The translations under genes and the position numbers were made by a program. A DNA stretch of 64,000 bases from Streptomyces sp. Ag109_O5-10 (lineage in GTDB: Bacteria > Actinomycetota > Actinomycetes > Streptomycetales > Streptomycetaceae), in assembly GCF_900105755.1 (NCBI RefSeq), contig NZ_FNTQ01000001.1, forward strand, positions 6,324,001 through 6,388,000, written 5' to 3'. The notes under the pieces were generated by a model. That model saw only the letters and a program-made list of their open reading frames with translations, searched no databases and was not told the origin of the DNA. The first letter of the stretch is position 1, and the number at the start of each line of letters is the position of its first letter. Below are positions 26,218-35,200 of this stretch, piece by piece.

Positions 26218-27552
26218 ATGGGTTCACCCCCACGATCACGAAGATCTCGACGGTGGCGCTGGATCTCACTGTTCGGGGCGACCGCGCTCGCGGTCACGGC
26301 GGGTGGCGCGCTGGCCTGTCCGGCCGGTGCCGCCGGGACGAACGTCGACTTCGCCACGCACTGCATCCCGCCCGCCGTCGCGGGCCTCCCGCCGATCGAC
26401 GGCACCACCGCCGCCGCCGTCTCGGTGGACAACACCAGCCCCAAGGTCGGCGACACGGTCACCGTGACCTACACCGTGGTCACGCCCGCCGCCAACAACC
26501 CCACCGCCCTCGCCCTGCCGGCCGACATCATGACGCCGACGGGGAAGGTGACGCTGGGCGGCGCGCAGACCGGGGACGTGACGGTGACCGGGCCGAAGAA
26601 GAACGATCCGGTGCCGGGGTACGGGACCTTCCCGTCGTTCTCCATGACGGGCACGTTCACCGTGACCTCGCCGGGTGCCATCACCCTCTCGCCCGGTGAC
26701 TACAACATCCACACCAGCTACATACTGGAGCTGGACACCCCGTGCACGGTCACCAACCCGCCCGCCCCGGTGTCGGAGACCGTCACGGCGACCTCGACCA
26801 CTCCGGTCAACAACCGTGCCATCAGTCTGGGTTCGGCCTCCGGGAATCCCGGTGACAGCGTGACCGTCAGCGGGCGGAACTTCACGCCGGGGGCCACCGT
26901 GACCCTTGCCGGGCGGTCCGGGAGCAGCCAGACCGCCGACAGGGCGACGGCCACCGCGGGCTCCGACGGTTCCTTCAGCGCGCCTCTCGTCGTCAACGAC
27001 AGGACGACGACCGGGATCGTGGCGTACGAGGGGAGCGCGTGGAGCGACGGCACGGGGGCGGGACCCGCCGCCTACGTCGTCAACGACACCACGCCGGTGC
27101 CGCCCGGCAGCCAGAAGCTGACCACCACCGTCAAGGCGGGGACCCTGTCCATGTCCCAGGCCGGGGACTCCGTCGCGCTGTCGGCGGTCGACTTCGGGCA
27201 GGGCGGGGCGTCCACGGGCAGCCTGCAGACCGTCACCGTCAAGGACTTCCGTGGCGGGCCGGCCGGCTGGTCGCTCACCGGCAAGGTCACCGACTTCACC
27301 GGTCCCGGCGCCAAGATCGACGCCGGGAAGCTGAGCTGGACGCCGGCCTGCGCGACCAAGGCGGGCAGCCCCAGCACCTGTGCGGCCGGTTCGGCGGGCA
27401 CCGTCGGCAGCTCCGGGGCGACCCTCGCCTCGACGCCGGACTCCACGCTCACCGGCGGTGAGTTCACGGTCGACGCCGGACTCTCCCTGGCCGTACCGGC
27501 GTTCACGCCCCCGGGATCGTACTCCGGGGTCCTGACCCTGACGCTCACCTGA
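26218..27552 (+). CDS. Secreted protein with Ig-like region and C-terminal WxL-like domain
   Basis: From ATG 26218 (GGAGGGGG upstream) the protein has 444 residues: signal peptide (RRWRWISLFGATALAVTAGGALACPAGAAG), two beta-rich regions, and an Ig-like/IPT-type block with SASGNPGDSVTVSGRNFTPG. The last ~150 residues contain FRGGPAGWSLTGKVTDF and end in YSGVLTLTL. Firmicutes WxL domains have W-x-L in a GWxLT context and a second Y...LTWTL near the end. Here the first motif is intact and the second has Leu instead of Trp. WxL domains bind peptidoglycan. The downstream DUF916-like gene supports this reading. Confidence 0.7.
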   Translation: MGSPPRSRRSRRWRWISLFGATALAVTAGGALACPAGAAGTNVDFATHCIPPAVAGLPPIDGTTAAAVSVDNTSPKVGDTVTVTYTVVTPAANNPTALALPADIMTPTGKVTLGGAQTGDVTVTGPKKNDPVPGYGTFPSFSMTGTFTVTSPGAITLSPGDYNIHTSYILELDTPCTVTNPPAPVSETVTATSTTPVNNRAISLGSASGNPGDSVTVSGRNFTPGATVTLAGRSGSSQTADRATATAGSDGSFSAPLVVNDRTTTGIVAYEGSAWSDGTGAGPAAYVVNDTTPVPPGSQKLTTTVKAGTLSMSQAGDSVALSAVDFGQGGASTGSLQTVTVKDFRGGPAGWSLTGKVTDFTGPGAKIDAGKLSWTPACATKAGSPSTCAAGSAGTVGSSGATLASTPDSTLTGGEFTVDAGLSLAVPAFTPPGSYSGVLTLTLT

Positions 27553-27647
27553 GCCGACTCGGTCACCTCCCTTGCGGCGACCGGGCTTTCGAGTGCCGAG
27601 AGACCCGGTCGCCCGTCCGTCCCGCTTCCGACCGGGGGTCCGCACCC

Positions 27648-28712
27648 ATGCGTCGCGTCAAGCCGTATGTCCTCCTCCTGAGCCTGATCCTCGGCGTCCT
27701 GTGCACGGCGGGTCCCGCGCGCGCCGCCGACAACGGAAGCTGGTCCGTCTACCCGGTCGCCTCGAAGATCGCGGCGCGGCCGTACTTCTACCTCTCCCTC
27801 GACCCCGGGCAGACGATCACCGACAAGGTGGCCGTCGCCAACAAGACCGGCGAGCCGCTGGCCTTCCGGCTGTACGCGGCCGACGCCTACAACACCGCGC
27901 GGGACGGCGGCTTCGCCGTCCGGACGGTGAAGGAGAGGATGCGGGGCGTGGGGGCCTGGGCCCGGATCGGGAAGGCGCGGGTCACCGTGCCGGCGCACGG
28001 GACGGTCACCGTGCCCTTCACGCTGCGGGTGCCGAAGGGCGCCGAGCCGGGTGACCATCCCGGCGCGATCGTCGCGCTGGACGAGAAGGTCGATCCGGGG
28101 TCCGGGTCCCTGGCGCTCGGCGTGCAGCGGGCGGTCGGCGCCCGGGTCTACCTGCGGGTGAGCGGGCCGACGCTCCCGGCCCTCGCCGTCGAGAACGTGC
28201 ACATCAGCCACCACCAGCCGCTCGTGCCCGGCCTCGGAGCCGGCACGGCGACCATCTCCTACACCCTGCACAACACCGGGAACGTCACCCTGGACCCGAA
28301 GGTGCGGCTGCGTGCCGAGGGTCTGTTCGGCCGGACGCTGCTCAGCCGCGACCTCACCGGGGTCCCCTCCGAACTGCTGCCGGGGGAGCGGGTCGCGCTC
28401 ACCGCGCGCTGGCGGGGCGCACCGCAGTTCGACCGGGGGAAGGTGACGCTGACGGCCAGCGCGACCGGCACCAGGGAGTCGGCGAGCGCGTCGTTTCTCG
28501 CGCTGCCGTGGCTGGTGCTGGCGGTGGTGTTCGCCGCCGGGGCGACGGCCGGCGCGCTGTTCGCCCGGTCGCGGCGCAGGGGCCGCAGGCCGTTCGCCGG
28601 GTGGTTCAGAGGGCGTCGGGGCCGCGTTCGCCGGTCCGCACCCGTACGACCGTCTCCACCGGCAGCGCCCACACCTTCCCGTCCCCGATCTTCCCCGTCT
28701 GCGCGGCCTTGA
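27648..28712 (+). CDS. DUF916-like (WxL-interacting protein-like) membrane-anchored protein
   Basis: The 354-residue protein has a signal peptide (YVLLLSLILGVLCTAGPARA) and a first beta domain with WSVYPVASKIAARPYFYLSL and DPGQTITDKVAVANKTGEPLAF, the DUF916 pattern. A second beta domain has GTATISYTLHNTGNVTL, followed by a single membrane helix (LPWLVLAVVFAAGATAGALF) and a basic tail. In Firmicutes WxL loci this type of protein anchors WxL proteins at the membrane. The last ~35 codons run antisense over the end of glnK (107 bp overlap), so the tail may be a secondary extension. Confidence 0.75.
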   Translation: MRRVKPYVLLLSLILGVLCTAGPARAADNGSWSVYPVASKIAARPYFYLSLDPGQTITDKVAVANKTGEPLAFRLYAADAYNTARDGGFAVRTVKERMRGVGAWARIGKARVTVPAHGTVTVPFTLRVPKGAEPGDHPGAIVALDEKVDPGSGSLALGVQRAVGARVYLRVSGPTLPALAVENVHISHHQPLVPGLGAGTATISYTLHNTGNVTLDPKVRLRAEGLFGRTLLSRDLTGVPSELLPGERVALTARWRGAPQFDRGKVTLTASATGTRESASASFLALPWLVLAVVFAAGATAGALFARSRRRGRRPFAGWFRGRRGRVRRSAPVRPSPPAAPTPSRPRSSPSARP

Positions 28713-28944
28713 CGATCGCCTCGATCGCGGGCTCGGCGTCGGCGTCCTCGACGACGACCTCGATCCGGACCTTGGGGACCAGGTCGACGCGGTACTCGGC
28801 GCCCCGGTAGACCTCGGTGTGGCCGTGCTGCCGCCCGTAGCCGCTGGCCTCGGTCACGGTCAGGCCGTGCACGCCGAGTTCCTGGAGCGCGGTCTTCACC
28901 GCGTCGAGGCGGTAGGGCTTCACGATCGCGGTGATGAGCTTCAT
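28606..28944 (-). CDS. glnK: PII-family nitrogen regulatory protein GlnK
   Basis: The 112-residue PII protein has MKLITAIVKPYRLDAVKTAL, the T-loop around Tyr51 (YRGAEYRVDLVPKV, the residue modified in actinobacterial GlnK) and the C-terminal GKIGDGKVWALPVE. GlnK binds ATP/ADP and 2-oxoglutarate and gates the ammonium channel AmtB. It overlaps the amtB stop by 4 bp. No glnD follows, which is unusual because glnD normally completes this operon in streptomycetes. Confidence 0.95.
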   Translation of the reverse strand: MKLITAIVKPYRLDAVKTALQELGVHGLTVTEASGYGRQHGHTEVYRGAEYRVDLVPKVRIEVVVEDADAEPAIEAIVKAAQTGKIGDGKVWALPVETVVRVRTGERGPDAL

Positions 28945-30251
28945 GGCTTGCTGTCGACCTTCTGGGCGGTTGGGAGGACGGAGTGGGCGACCGGGGCGCC
29001 GTGCCCCAGGACCCCGTGATCGTAAGCGGTCTCGGCGTGCACCGTAAGGTCCAGGCCGGTGTGCTCCTGGTCCTCGGCCGCCCGGAAGCCCATCGTCTTG
29101 TCGAGCAGCTTGCCGATGCCGTACGTCACGGCGAACGCGTACGCCGCGACGGCCACGACCGCCACCGCCTGCCGGCCGAGCTGGGCGGGTCCGCCGCCGT
29201 AGAAGAGGCCCTCGGCGCCGCCGGTCATGGCCCTCTCGGCGAACAGGCCGATCAGCAGGGTGCCGATGATTCCGCCGACCAGGTGAACGCCGACGACGTC
29301 GAGGGAGTCGTCGTAGTCCAGCCTGAACTTCCAGCCCACCGCGTACGAGCAGACCACGCCCGCGGCGAGGCCGACGACGAGGGCACCCAGCAGGGAGACC
29401 GAGCCGCAGGACGGGGTGATGGCGACCAGGCCGGCGACCGCGCCGGAGGCCGCGCCCAGGGTGGTGGGGTGGCCGTCGCGCTTCTGCTCGACGAAGAGCC
29501 AGCCCAGCAGGCCGGTGCAGCCGGCGGCCAGGGTGTTCAGGAAGACGGCGGCGGCCAGGCCGTTGGCGCCGAGCGCGCTGCCCGCGTTGAAGCCGAACCA
29601 GCCGAACCAGAGCAGACCGGCGCCCAGGACCACCATCGGCAGGTTGTGCGGCCGCATGGCGTCCTTCTTGAAGCCGAGCCGCGGGCCGAGCACCAGGCAG
29701 AGGGCGAGACCGGAGGCGCCGGAGGTGATCTCGACGGGCAGGCCGCCGGCGAAGTCGAGGGCGCCGAGGTGGTGCGCGATCCAGCCACCGGGCCCCCACA
29801 CCCAGTGCGCGACCGGAACGTATACGAGCAGCGCCCAGACCGGCACGAAGACCAGCCAGGCCCCGAATTTCGCCCGGTCCGCGATCGCGCCGCTGATCAG
29901 CGCGGCCGTGATGATCGCGAAGGTGAGCTGGAAGGTGGCGAAGAGGAGGGTGGGGACGGTGCCCTGCACGCTGTCCGGGCCGAGGCCGCTCATGCCCGCG
30001 TGGGCGAGGTCGCCGAGGAGTCCGGCCCCGAGGTCGTCGCCGAAGGCGAGCGAGTAGCCGCCCGCCAGCCACACCACCGTCACCAGGGCGATCGACACGA
30101 AGCTCATCATCAGCATGTTGAGGACGCTCTTCGTGCGGACCATGCCGCCGTAGAACAGGGCCAGCCCCGGCGTCATCAGCAGGACCAGGGCGGTCGCGGC
30201 GAGCAGCCAGGCGGTGTCACCGGTGTCGGCGTGCGCGGCGGCGAGGTACAC
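28941..30251 (-). CDS. amtB: Ammonium transporter AmtB
   Basis: Starting at GTG 30251 (TTGGAGA about 7 bases upstream) the protein has 436 residues and about eleven hydrophobic segments. The signatures include MTPGLALFYGGMVRTKSVLNMLMMSF, FATFQLTFAIITAALISGA and DDSLDVVGVHLVGGIIG with the pore His. It imports ammonium under nitrogen limitation and is controlled by GlnK. GlnR-like sites lie upstream. TTG at 30263 is an alternative start. Confidence 0.94.
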   Translation of the reverse strand: MYLAAAHADTGDTAWLLAATALVLLMTPGLALFYGGMVRTKSVLNMLMMSFVSIALVTVVWLAGGYSLAFGDDLGAGLLGDLAHAGMSGLGPDSVQGTVPTLLFATFQLTFAIITAALISGAIADRAKFGAWLVFVPVWALLVYVPVAHWVWGPGGWIAHHLGALDFAGGLPVEITSGASGLALCLVLGPRLGFKKDAMRPHNLPMVVLGAGLLWFGWFGFNAGSALGANGLAAAVFLNTLAAGCTGLLGWLFVEQKRDGHPTTLGAASGAVAGLVAITPSCGSVSLLGALVVGLAAGVVCSYAVGWKFRLDYDDSLDVVGVHLVGGIIGTLLIGLFAERAMTGGAEGLFYGGGPAQLGRQAVAVVAVAAYAFAVTYGIGKLLDKTMGFRAAEDQEHTGLDLTVHAETAYDHGVLGHGAPVAHSVLPTAQKVDSKP

Positions 30252-30299
30252 GGGCGTCTCCAACGTCGGTCGGGGCTCGTCAGAGGGTCACCGGTCCTG

Positions 30300-30353
30300 G
30301 TTTCCGGTTGCGTACGGCTGTGTTTCCGTGACGTTTCGTTGCGTCGGGGTTAC
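30300..30353 (-). promoter_or_regulatory. GlnR-like boxes upstream of amtB
   Basis: On the minus strand four pentamers GAAAC, GAAAC, GTACG, GAAAC recur at exact 11-bp spacing (30333-30337, 30322-30326, 30311-30315, 30300-30304 on the plus strand). They are preceded by GTAAC and GCAAC, also 11 bp apart. The GlnR consensus is GTnAC-n6-GAAAC repeated, so this is probably the site that induces amtB-glnK when nitrogen is scarce. Confidence 0.72.
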
Positions 30354-30403
30354 CGAAATCTCACGGTGCGGCGGGGCCTCGTGGATCAGGGAGAATGGGG
30401 CCC

Positions 30404-31363
30404 ATGAGCGTTCGCAGCCAGTCAACCGAGCCGTCGGAATCGTCGGAGGCCGTCCACCGGGCGGGCTTCGCCTGTTTCGTGGGCCGCCCCAACGCGGGCA
30501 AGTCCACCCTCACGAACGCTCTGGTCGGGCAGAAGGTCGCGATCACCGCGAACCAGCCGCAGACGACGCGGCACACGGTACGCGGCATCGTGCACCGCGA
30601 CGACGCCCAGCTGATCCTGGTCGACACCCCCGGCCTGCACAAACCGCGCACCCTGCTCGGCGAGCGCCTCAACGACGTGGTCCGCACCACCTGGGCCGAG
30701 GTGGACGTGATCGGGTTCTGTCTCCCGGCGAACGAGAAGATCGGCCCCGGTGACCGTTTCATCGCCAAGGAACTGGCCGGGATCCGCAAGACCCCGAAGG
30801 TCGCGATCGTCACCAAGACCGACCTGGTCGACTCCAAGACCCTTGCCGAGCAACTGATCGCCATCGACCAGCTCGGCACGGAGCTGGGCTTCGAGTGGGC
30901 CGAGATCGTGCCGGTCTCGGCGGTCGGCGACAAGCAGGTGAAGCTCCTGGCCGACCTCCTCGTCCCGCTCCTCCCCGAGGGCCCGGCGCTCTACCCCGAG
31001 GGCGACCTCACCGACGAGCCCGAGCAGGTCATGATCGCCGAGCTGATCCGCGAGGCGGCCCTGGAGGGCGTCCGCGACGAGCTGCCGCACTCCATCGCCG
31101 TCGTCGTCGAGGAGATGCTCCCGCGCGAGGACCGCCCCGCCGACAAGCCCCTCCTGGACATCCACGCCAACCTCTTCATCGAGCGCCCCAGCCAGAAGGG
31201 CATCATCATCGGCCCCAAGGGCAAGCGCCTGAAGGAGGTCGGCATCAAGAGCCGCAAGCAGATCGAGGCGCTGCTCGGCACGCCGGTCTTCCTCGACCTG
31301 CACGTGAAGGTCGCCAAGGACTGGCAGCGGGACCCCAAGCAGCTGCGGCGCCTGGGGTTCTGA
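30404..31363 (+). CDS. era: GTPase Era
   Basis: The 319-residue GTPase has G1 GRPNAGKST, G3 DTPG, G4 TKTD and the C-terminal KH domain with IIIGPKGKRLKEVGIKSRKQIE. Era binds the 3' end of 16S rRNA and acts in 30S assembly. AGGGAGA ends just before ATG 30395, so ATG 30404 (MSVRSQ) is the better-spaced start. It is divergent from amtB. Confidence 0.95.
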   Translation: MSVRSQSTEPSESSEAVHRAGFACFVGRPNAGKSTLTNALVGQKVAITANQPQTTRHTVRGIVHRDDAQLILVDTPGLHKPRTLLGERLNDVVRTTWAEVDVIGFCLPANEKIGPGDRFIAKELAGIRKTPKVAIVTKTDLVDSKTLAEQLIAIDQLGTELGFEWAEIVPVSAVGDKQVKLLADLLVPLLPEGPALYPEGDLTDEPEQVMIAELIREAALEGVRDELPHSIAVVVEEMLPREDRPADKPLLDIHANLFIERPSQKGIIIGPKGKRLKEVGIKSRKQIEALLGTPVFLDLHVKVAKDWQRDPKQLRRLGF

Positions 31364-31399
31364 GGGCGGCTGCGACCGGGAGGTCCGCGGTCCGGGCGT

Positions 31400-31699
31400 T
31401 CACGACTCCCAGAACGGGGCGCCGACCCGGATGCGGATCTGCCGGTCACGGTCCACATGCATGGCGACGGTCCCCGCCACGGTCTCCCCGACCTCGGGGA
31501 GCGGCACGGGCGGGGCCTCCGGGGCGTTGATGGTGCCGTCGGGGTTGTACGACAGCAGGTCGACGAAGCCGTTGACGCCCGGGGCGTCGTCGAGGTCGAG
31601 GAAGACCCCGAACGGAAAACGGTCCTTCACCTTCCCGCGTGCGGCGCTCCCCACGGGGTACCGCCTCTTCGCTGCTTCCCACGTTTCCTCGCCGCTCAC
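31400..31699 (-). CDS. S1-like (OB-fold) small protein
   Basis: The 99-residue protein has an S1/OB-fold pattern: YPVGSAARGKVKDRFPFGVFLDLDDAPGVNGFVDLLSY and GETVAGTVAMHVDRDRQIRIRV. It lies 24 bp after the 163-residue gene that follows the Rhs toxin gene, on the same strand. Nucleic-acid binding is the default reading; a second immunity or housekeeping role cannot be separated by sequence alone. Confidence 0.7.
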   Translation of the reverse strand: MSGEETWEAAKRRYPVGSAARGKVKDRFPFGVFLDLDDAPGVNGFVDLLSYNPDGTINAPEAPPVPLPEVGETVAGTVAMHVDRDRQIRIRVGAPFWES

Positions 31700-31723
31700 G
31701 TGCGCCGCGTCCCGGATCGTCGC

Positions 31724-32215
31724 TCAGTCGTCCCAAGGGGTGCGCAGCGGCTTGCGGCGCCAGCGGTCGGGGAGCCGCGCGTGCTCCTTCGTCGGCCGGA
31801 CCCAGGGGCGCAGGGACCCCTCCGGGTCGGGGACGCTCGCCGCCTCGAAGCGGGCGTCCAGCGAGGCCAGCAGCGTGCCGAGGGCCCCTTCACGCGCCGC
31901 CGCGGGCAGGGCGTCCATCACCTCGTCCAGGCTGTCCCGAGAGTCGAGGTCGTTGCCGTAGGCGCTGATCGGATAGAAGTCGTCGCCGCCCGGACGCCCG
32001 GTCTCCATCCTTCCCACCAGGCGCTCCCAGGACGCGAAGCGGTCCGCGACCGAGTAGACGGGCCGCGTGATCCGCTCCCGCAGATGCGGCGCCACCCGTG
32101 CCCGCTCCACCTCCAACCGCCGCGCGTCGACATCCGCGACCGCCTCCAGCACCGGCCGGGGCAGCACCTCCCACACGGCCCTGCTCTCGGGAGCGCCCCA
32201 GAACACGTCACCCAC
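31724..32215 (-). CDS. Hypothetical protein, candidate immunity protein for the Rhs toxin
   Basis: The 163-residue soluble protein has no motif I recognise. It is rich in Arg and acidic residues (VLEAVADVDARRLEVERARV, SAYGNDLDSRDSLDEVMDAL). The GTG start lies 15 bases after the Rhs stop, with AAAGGAG between them. This is exactly where polymorphic toxin loci place the cognate immunity gene. Function is inferred from position only. Confidence 0.6.
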   Translation of the reverse strand: MGDVFWGAPESRAVWEVLPRPVLEAVADVDARRLEVERARVAPHLRERITRPVYSVADRFASWERLVGRMETGRPGGDDFYPISAYGNDLDSRDSLDEVMDALPAAAREGALGTLLASLDARFEAASVPDPEGSLRPWVRPTKEHARLPDRWRRKPLRTPWDD

Positions 32216-32230
32216 GGTCCACTTGCTCCT

Positions 32231-35200
32231 TTACTCCTTCAGCTGCTTCAGGAAGTACTCATAGCCGTCGTCCGGCTGCATGAACGTGCCCTTGTCGCCC
32301 TCGCGGATCAGCATCGTCCCGGTGGCATCGTCCCACCAGGCGAAGCGGGGGACGCCCGAGGGAGTGCTGCGCATCCGCAGCCCCGGGGAGCCGATCATCA
32401 TGTCCTCCAGGTGCTCCGGCACGTCCAGGTCGTCCACGCCCGGAATGCCCCGCTTCTTGATGTCGCCGTGCGCCGCGATCTTGTCCGCGATCAGCGGGAG
32501 GTTGCCGGCCTGGCTCGCCGGGTCCGGCTTCCCGATCTCGTAGAGGCCGAACGGGTCCGCGGAGAGCAGCGGGTCGAGGACGTACAGGAACGGGTTGGGC
32601 GACGGACCGAGCCCGAGCGGGTCGGGGGAGAGGTAACGCGCCGTCTCGGGGTCGTAGTAGCGGTGGAAGTTGTAGTGCAGGCCGCTCTCGGGGTCGTAGT
32701 ACTGCCCCGGGAAGCGCAGCGCCGTGTACGCGCTGCTGCCACCGTCCCACGAGGTGACTCCCCAGAGCGTGCTGCGGGCCTGCCAGGCGAGCCTGCCGTC
32801 CTCGTCGACGAGTTCGGTGGGAGCGCCCACCAGGTCGGTGACGATGGCGAAGAACCGCGCGTCGATCTCCTCGTGCGAGGCGGTGAGCAGACGCTCCGAC
32901 TGGCTGATCGGGCGCACCCCGTCGTGTTCCCAGGCGACCGCCACGGCGTGCGGCCGCGATCCGTCGGCGGTGAGCTGTTCGCAGAGCGTGGTGCCGTCCC
33001 AGGTGAAGTCGGTCCGTTCCACCACCGTGGTCCCGTCCGAGCCCAGCCGCTCCTTGGCGATCCGGCGCCCCATCGGGTCGTACCGGTAGCGCCACAGGGT
33101 GCCGTCGGGCGTGCGGACGGACGTCAGACGGTCCTCGGCGTCCCACGCGTACGTCCAGCTCTCCGGCTTGCGGGACAGGCGTGTGCGGTGCCGCCGGACC
33201 AGCCGGCCCTGCTCGTCGTACCGGTACCGGGTGGCGCCCGCGCGCACCAGCCGGGTGCCCTGGCCCTCCCGCGGACCCACGGCCGCCCCGTCGGAACGCC
33301 CGACCGGCCAGTCGGCGGCCGTCTGGCCCCCGTCCGGGCCGTAGACGTACGACTCCGTCCAGTCCTCCGCCCGCACGGCGGTGGTGCGCCCGGCCGCGTC
33401 AAGCTCGAAGGTCCGCGTCGGTTCGTCCGGTCCGTCGATCCCGATGAGGTGCCCGTCGGCACGGTAGCGGTACGAACGGTCGCGTACCGTGCGCCCGTCA
33501 CCTGTGACCACCGACTGCGCGGTGACCCGGCCGACGCTGTCGTACGCCCGCGTCAGCGACAGCGCGTCGTCCACGCCGACGGACAGCAACTGCCCTGCGG
33601 CGTCGCGGGTGCAGGACAGGGTCCGGCCCGCCGTGCGGGTGCCGGCCCGCTCGCCGCGGCCGTCGTACGTCCAGGCGCTGGTCGCTCCCGCGGGGGTGGT
33701 ACGGCTCAGTGGCCGGCCCGCGGCGTCGTAGGTGAACGTGGTGGTCCGGTCGTTGACCGTCTCCGACACCACCTGCCCCGCCGGGTCCCGCAGCAGGGTC
33801 ACGGCCGCGTCGGGGCCGTCGGCGTGGACCAGTCGGTCGTTGAGGTCGTAGAGGTAGCTGCTGACCCTGCCGTTCGCGTCCTTGCCGACCATGCGCCCGA
33901 ACGCGTCCCGGGCGATGCGGACCTCTTCGCCGAGGGCGTTGACGCGCAGCACGACCCGGCCGGCGGCGTCATGGCCGTAGCTCTGGGTGCGGCCGTCGAA
34001 GTCGGTCTCGGCGACGAGCCGTCCCGCGAGGTCGTACGCGTAGGTCCAGCGCCGTCCGTCCGGGCGGCTCACGCCGGTCAGCCGCAGCGAGGCGTCGTAG
34101 TCGAAGACGTGGCGGACACCGTCGGGCGAGGTGCGCCGCCAGCAGGTTGAAGTGGGTGTACTCGAACCGGGTCACCGCGCCGGCGGCGTCGGTGTGGCTG
34201 GTCCGGTTGCCCTCACCGTCATAGGTCCACTCCTCGGCCGCGCCGTCCGGGGCGGTCCGGCGCAGCAGTTCGCCGTCCGCGCCCCATTCCATCCGGGTCG
34301 TGCGCCCGAGGGGATCGGTGACCGCGGTGACGCGGCCGAAGGCGTCGTGGACGAACCGCGTGACCCCGCCCAGCGGGTCGGTGACGTGCTCGGCACGTCC
34401 GGCCGCGTCGCACCGGACCCGGGTCACCAGCCTCGTCGGGTCGGTGACCGAGGACAGGTGTCCCGCGTCGTCGTAGGTGTAATGCCGGGTGGCGCCTCCG
34501 GGCGCGGTGATCTCGACGCAATTGCCCCGGGAGTCGTACGCGCGACGCGTCACCTGCCCGTCCGGGCGGGTCAGCTCGACGGGCCCGCCCGCCTCGCCGT
34601 ACGCGAGGCGGACCGTCGTGCCGTCCGGGCGGACGGCGCTCAGCAGGCGGCCGTCGCCGTCGTAGGCACGCACGGTGGTGTGCCCCGACTCGTCGGTCCA
34701 GGAGCGGAGCCGGTGGTGCTCGTCCCAGGTGCTGCGGGTGGTCCCGCCGAGCGGGTCGACCTCCGCGACGACCCGGCAGCCGTCGTCGACCACGTACGTG
34801 CTGACGGCGCCCTCGGCGGTGGTCACGGTGGTGATCCGGGCGCCGGGCCAGGCCGGGTCGGTGCCGTCGTACTCCAGGGTCAGGGTGAGGTGGCCGGCCT
34901 CGCCGCCCTCCGCCACACAGCGGTCGGCCGCGTCGTACGTGTAGGCGTAGCCGCGTCCGTTGCGGTCGGTCCAGGAGGTGATGCGGTGCCGGTCGTCGTA
35001 GGTCAGCCGCATGGCCCGGCCCGAGGCGTTGGCGACCGCCGTGAGACAGCCGTCCGTGTAGGAGTACGTGCGCAGCAGGGCGTCCGTGCCGTCCTGGCCC
35101 GCGCCGACCAGGTGCAGGGCGGTGACGCGCCCTTCGTCGACCGTGAGCCGGAGGTGGTAGCCGCCGGAGTGCCGCAGGGCGAGCGGGGTGCCGTCGTCCG

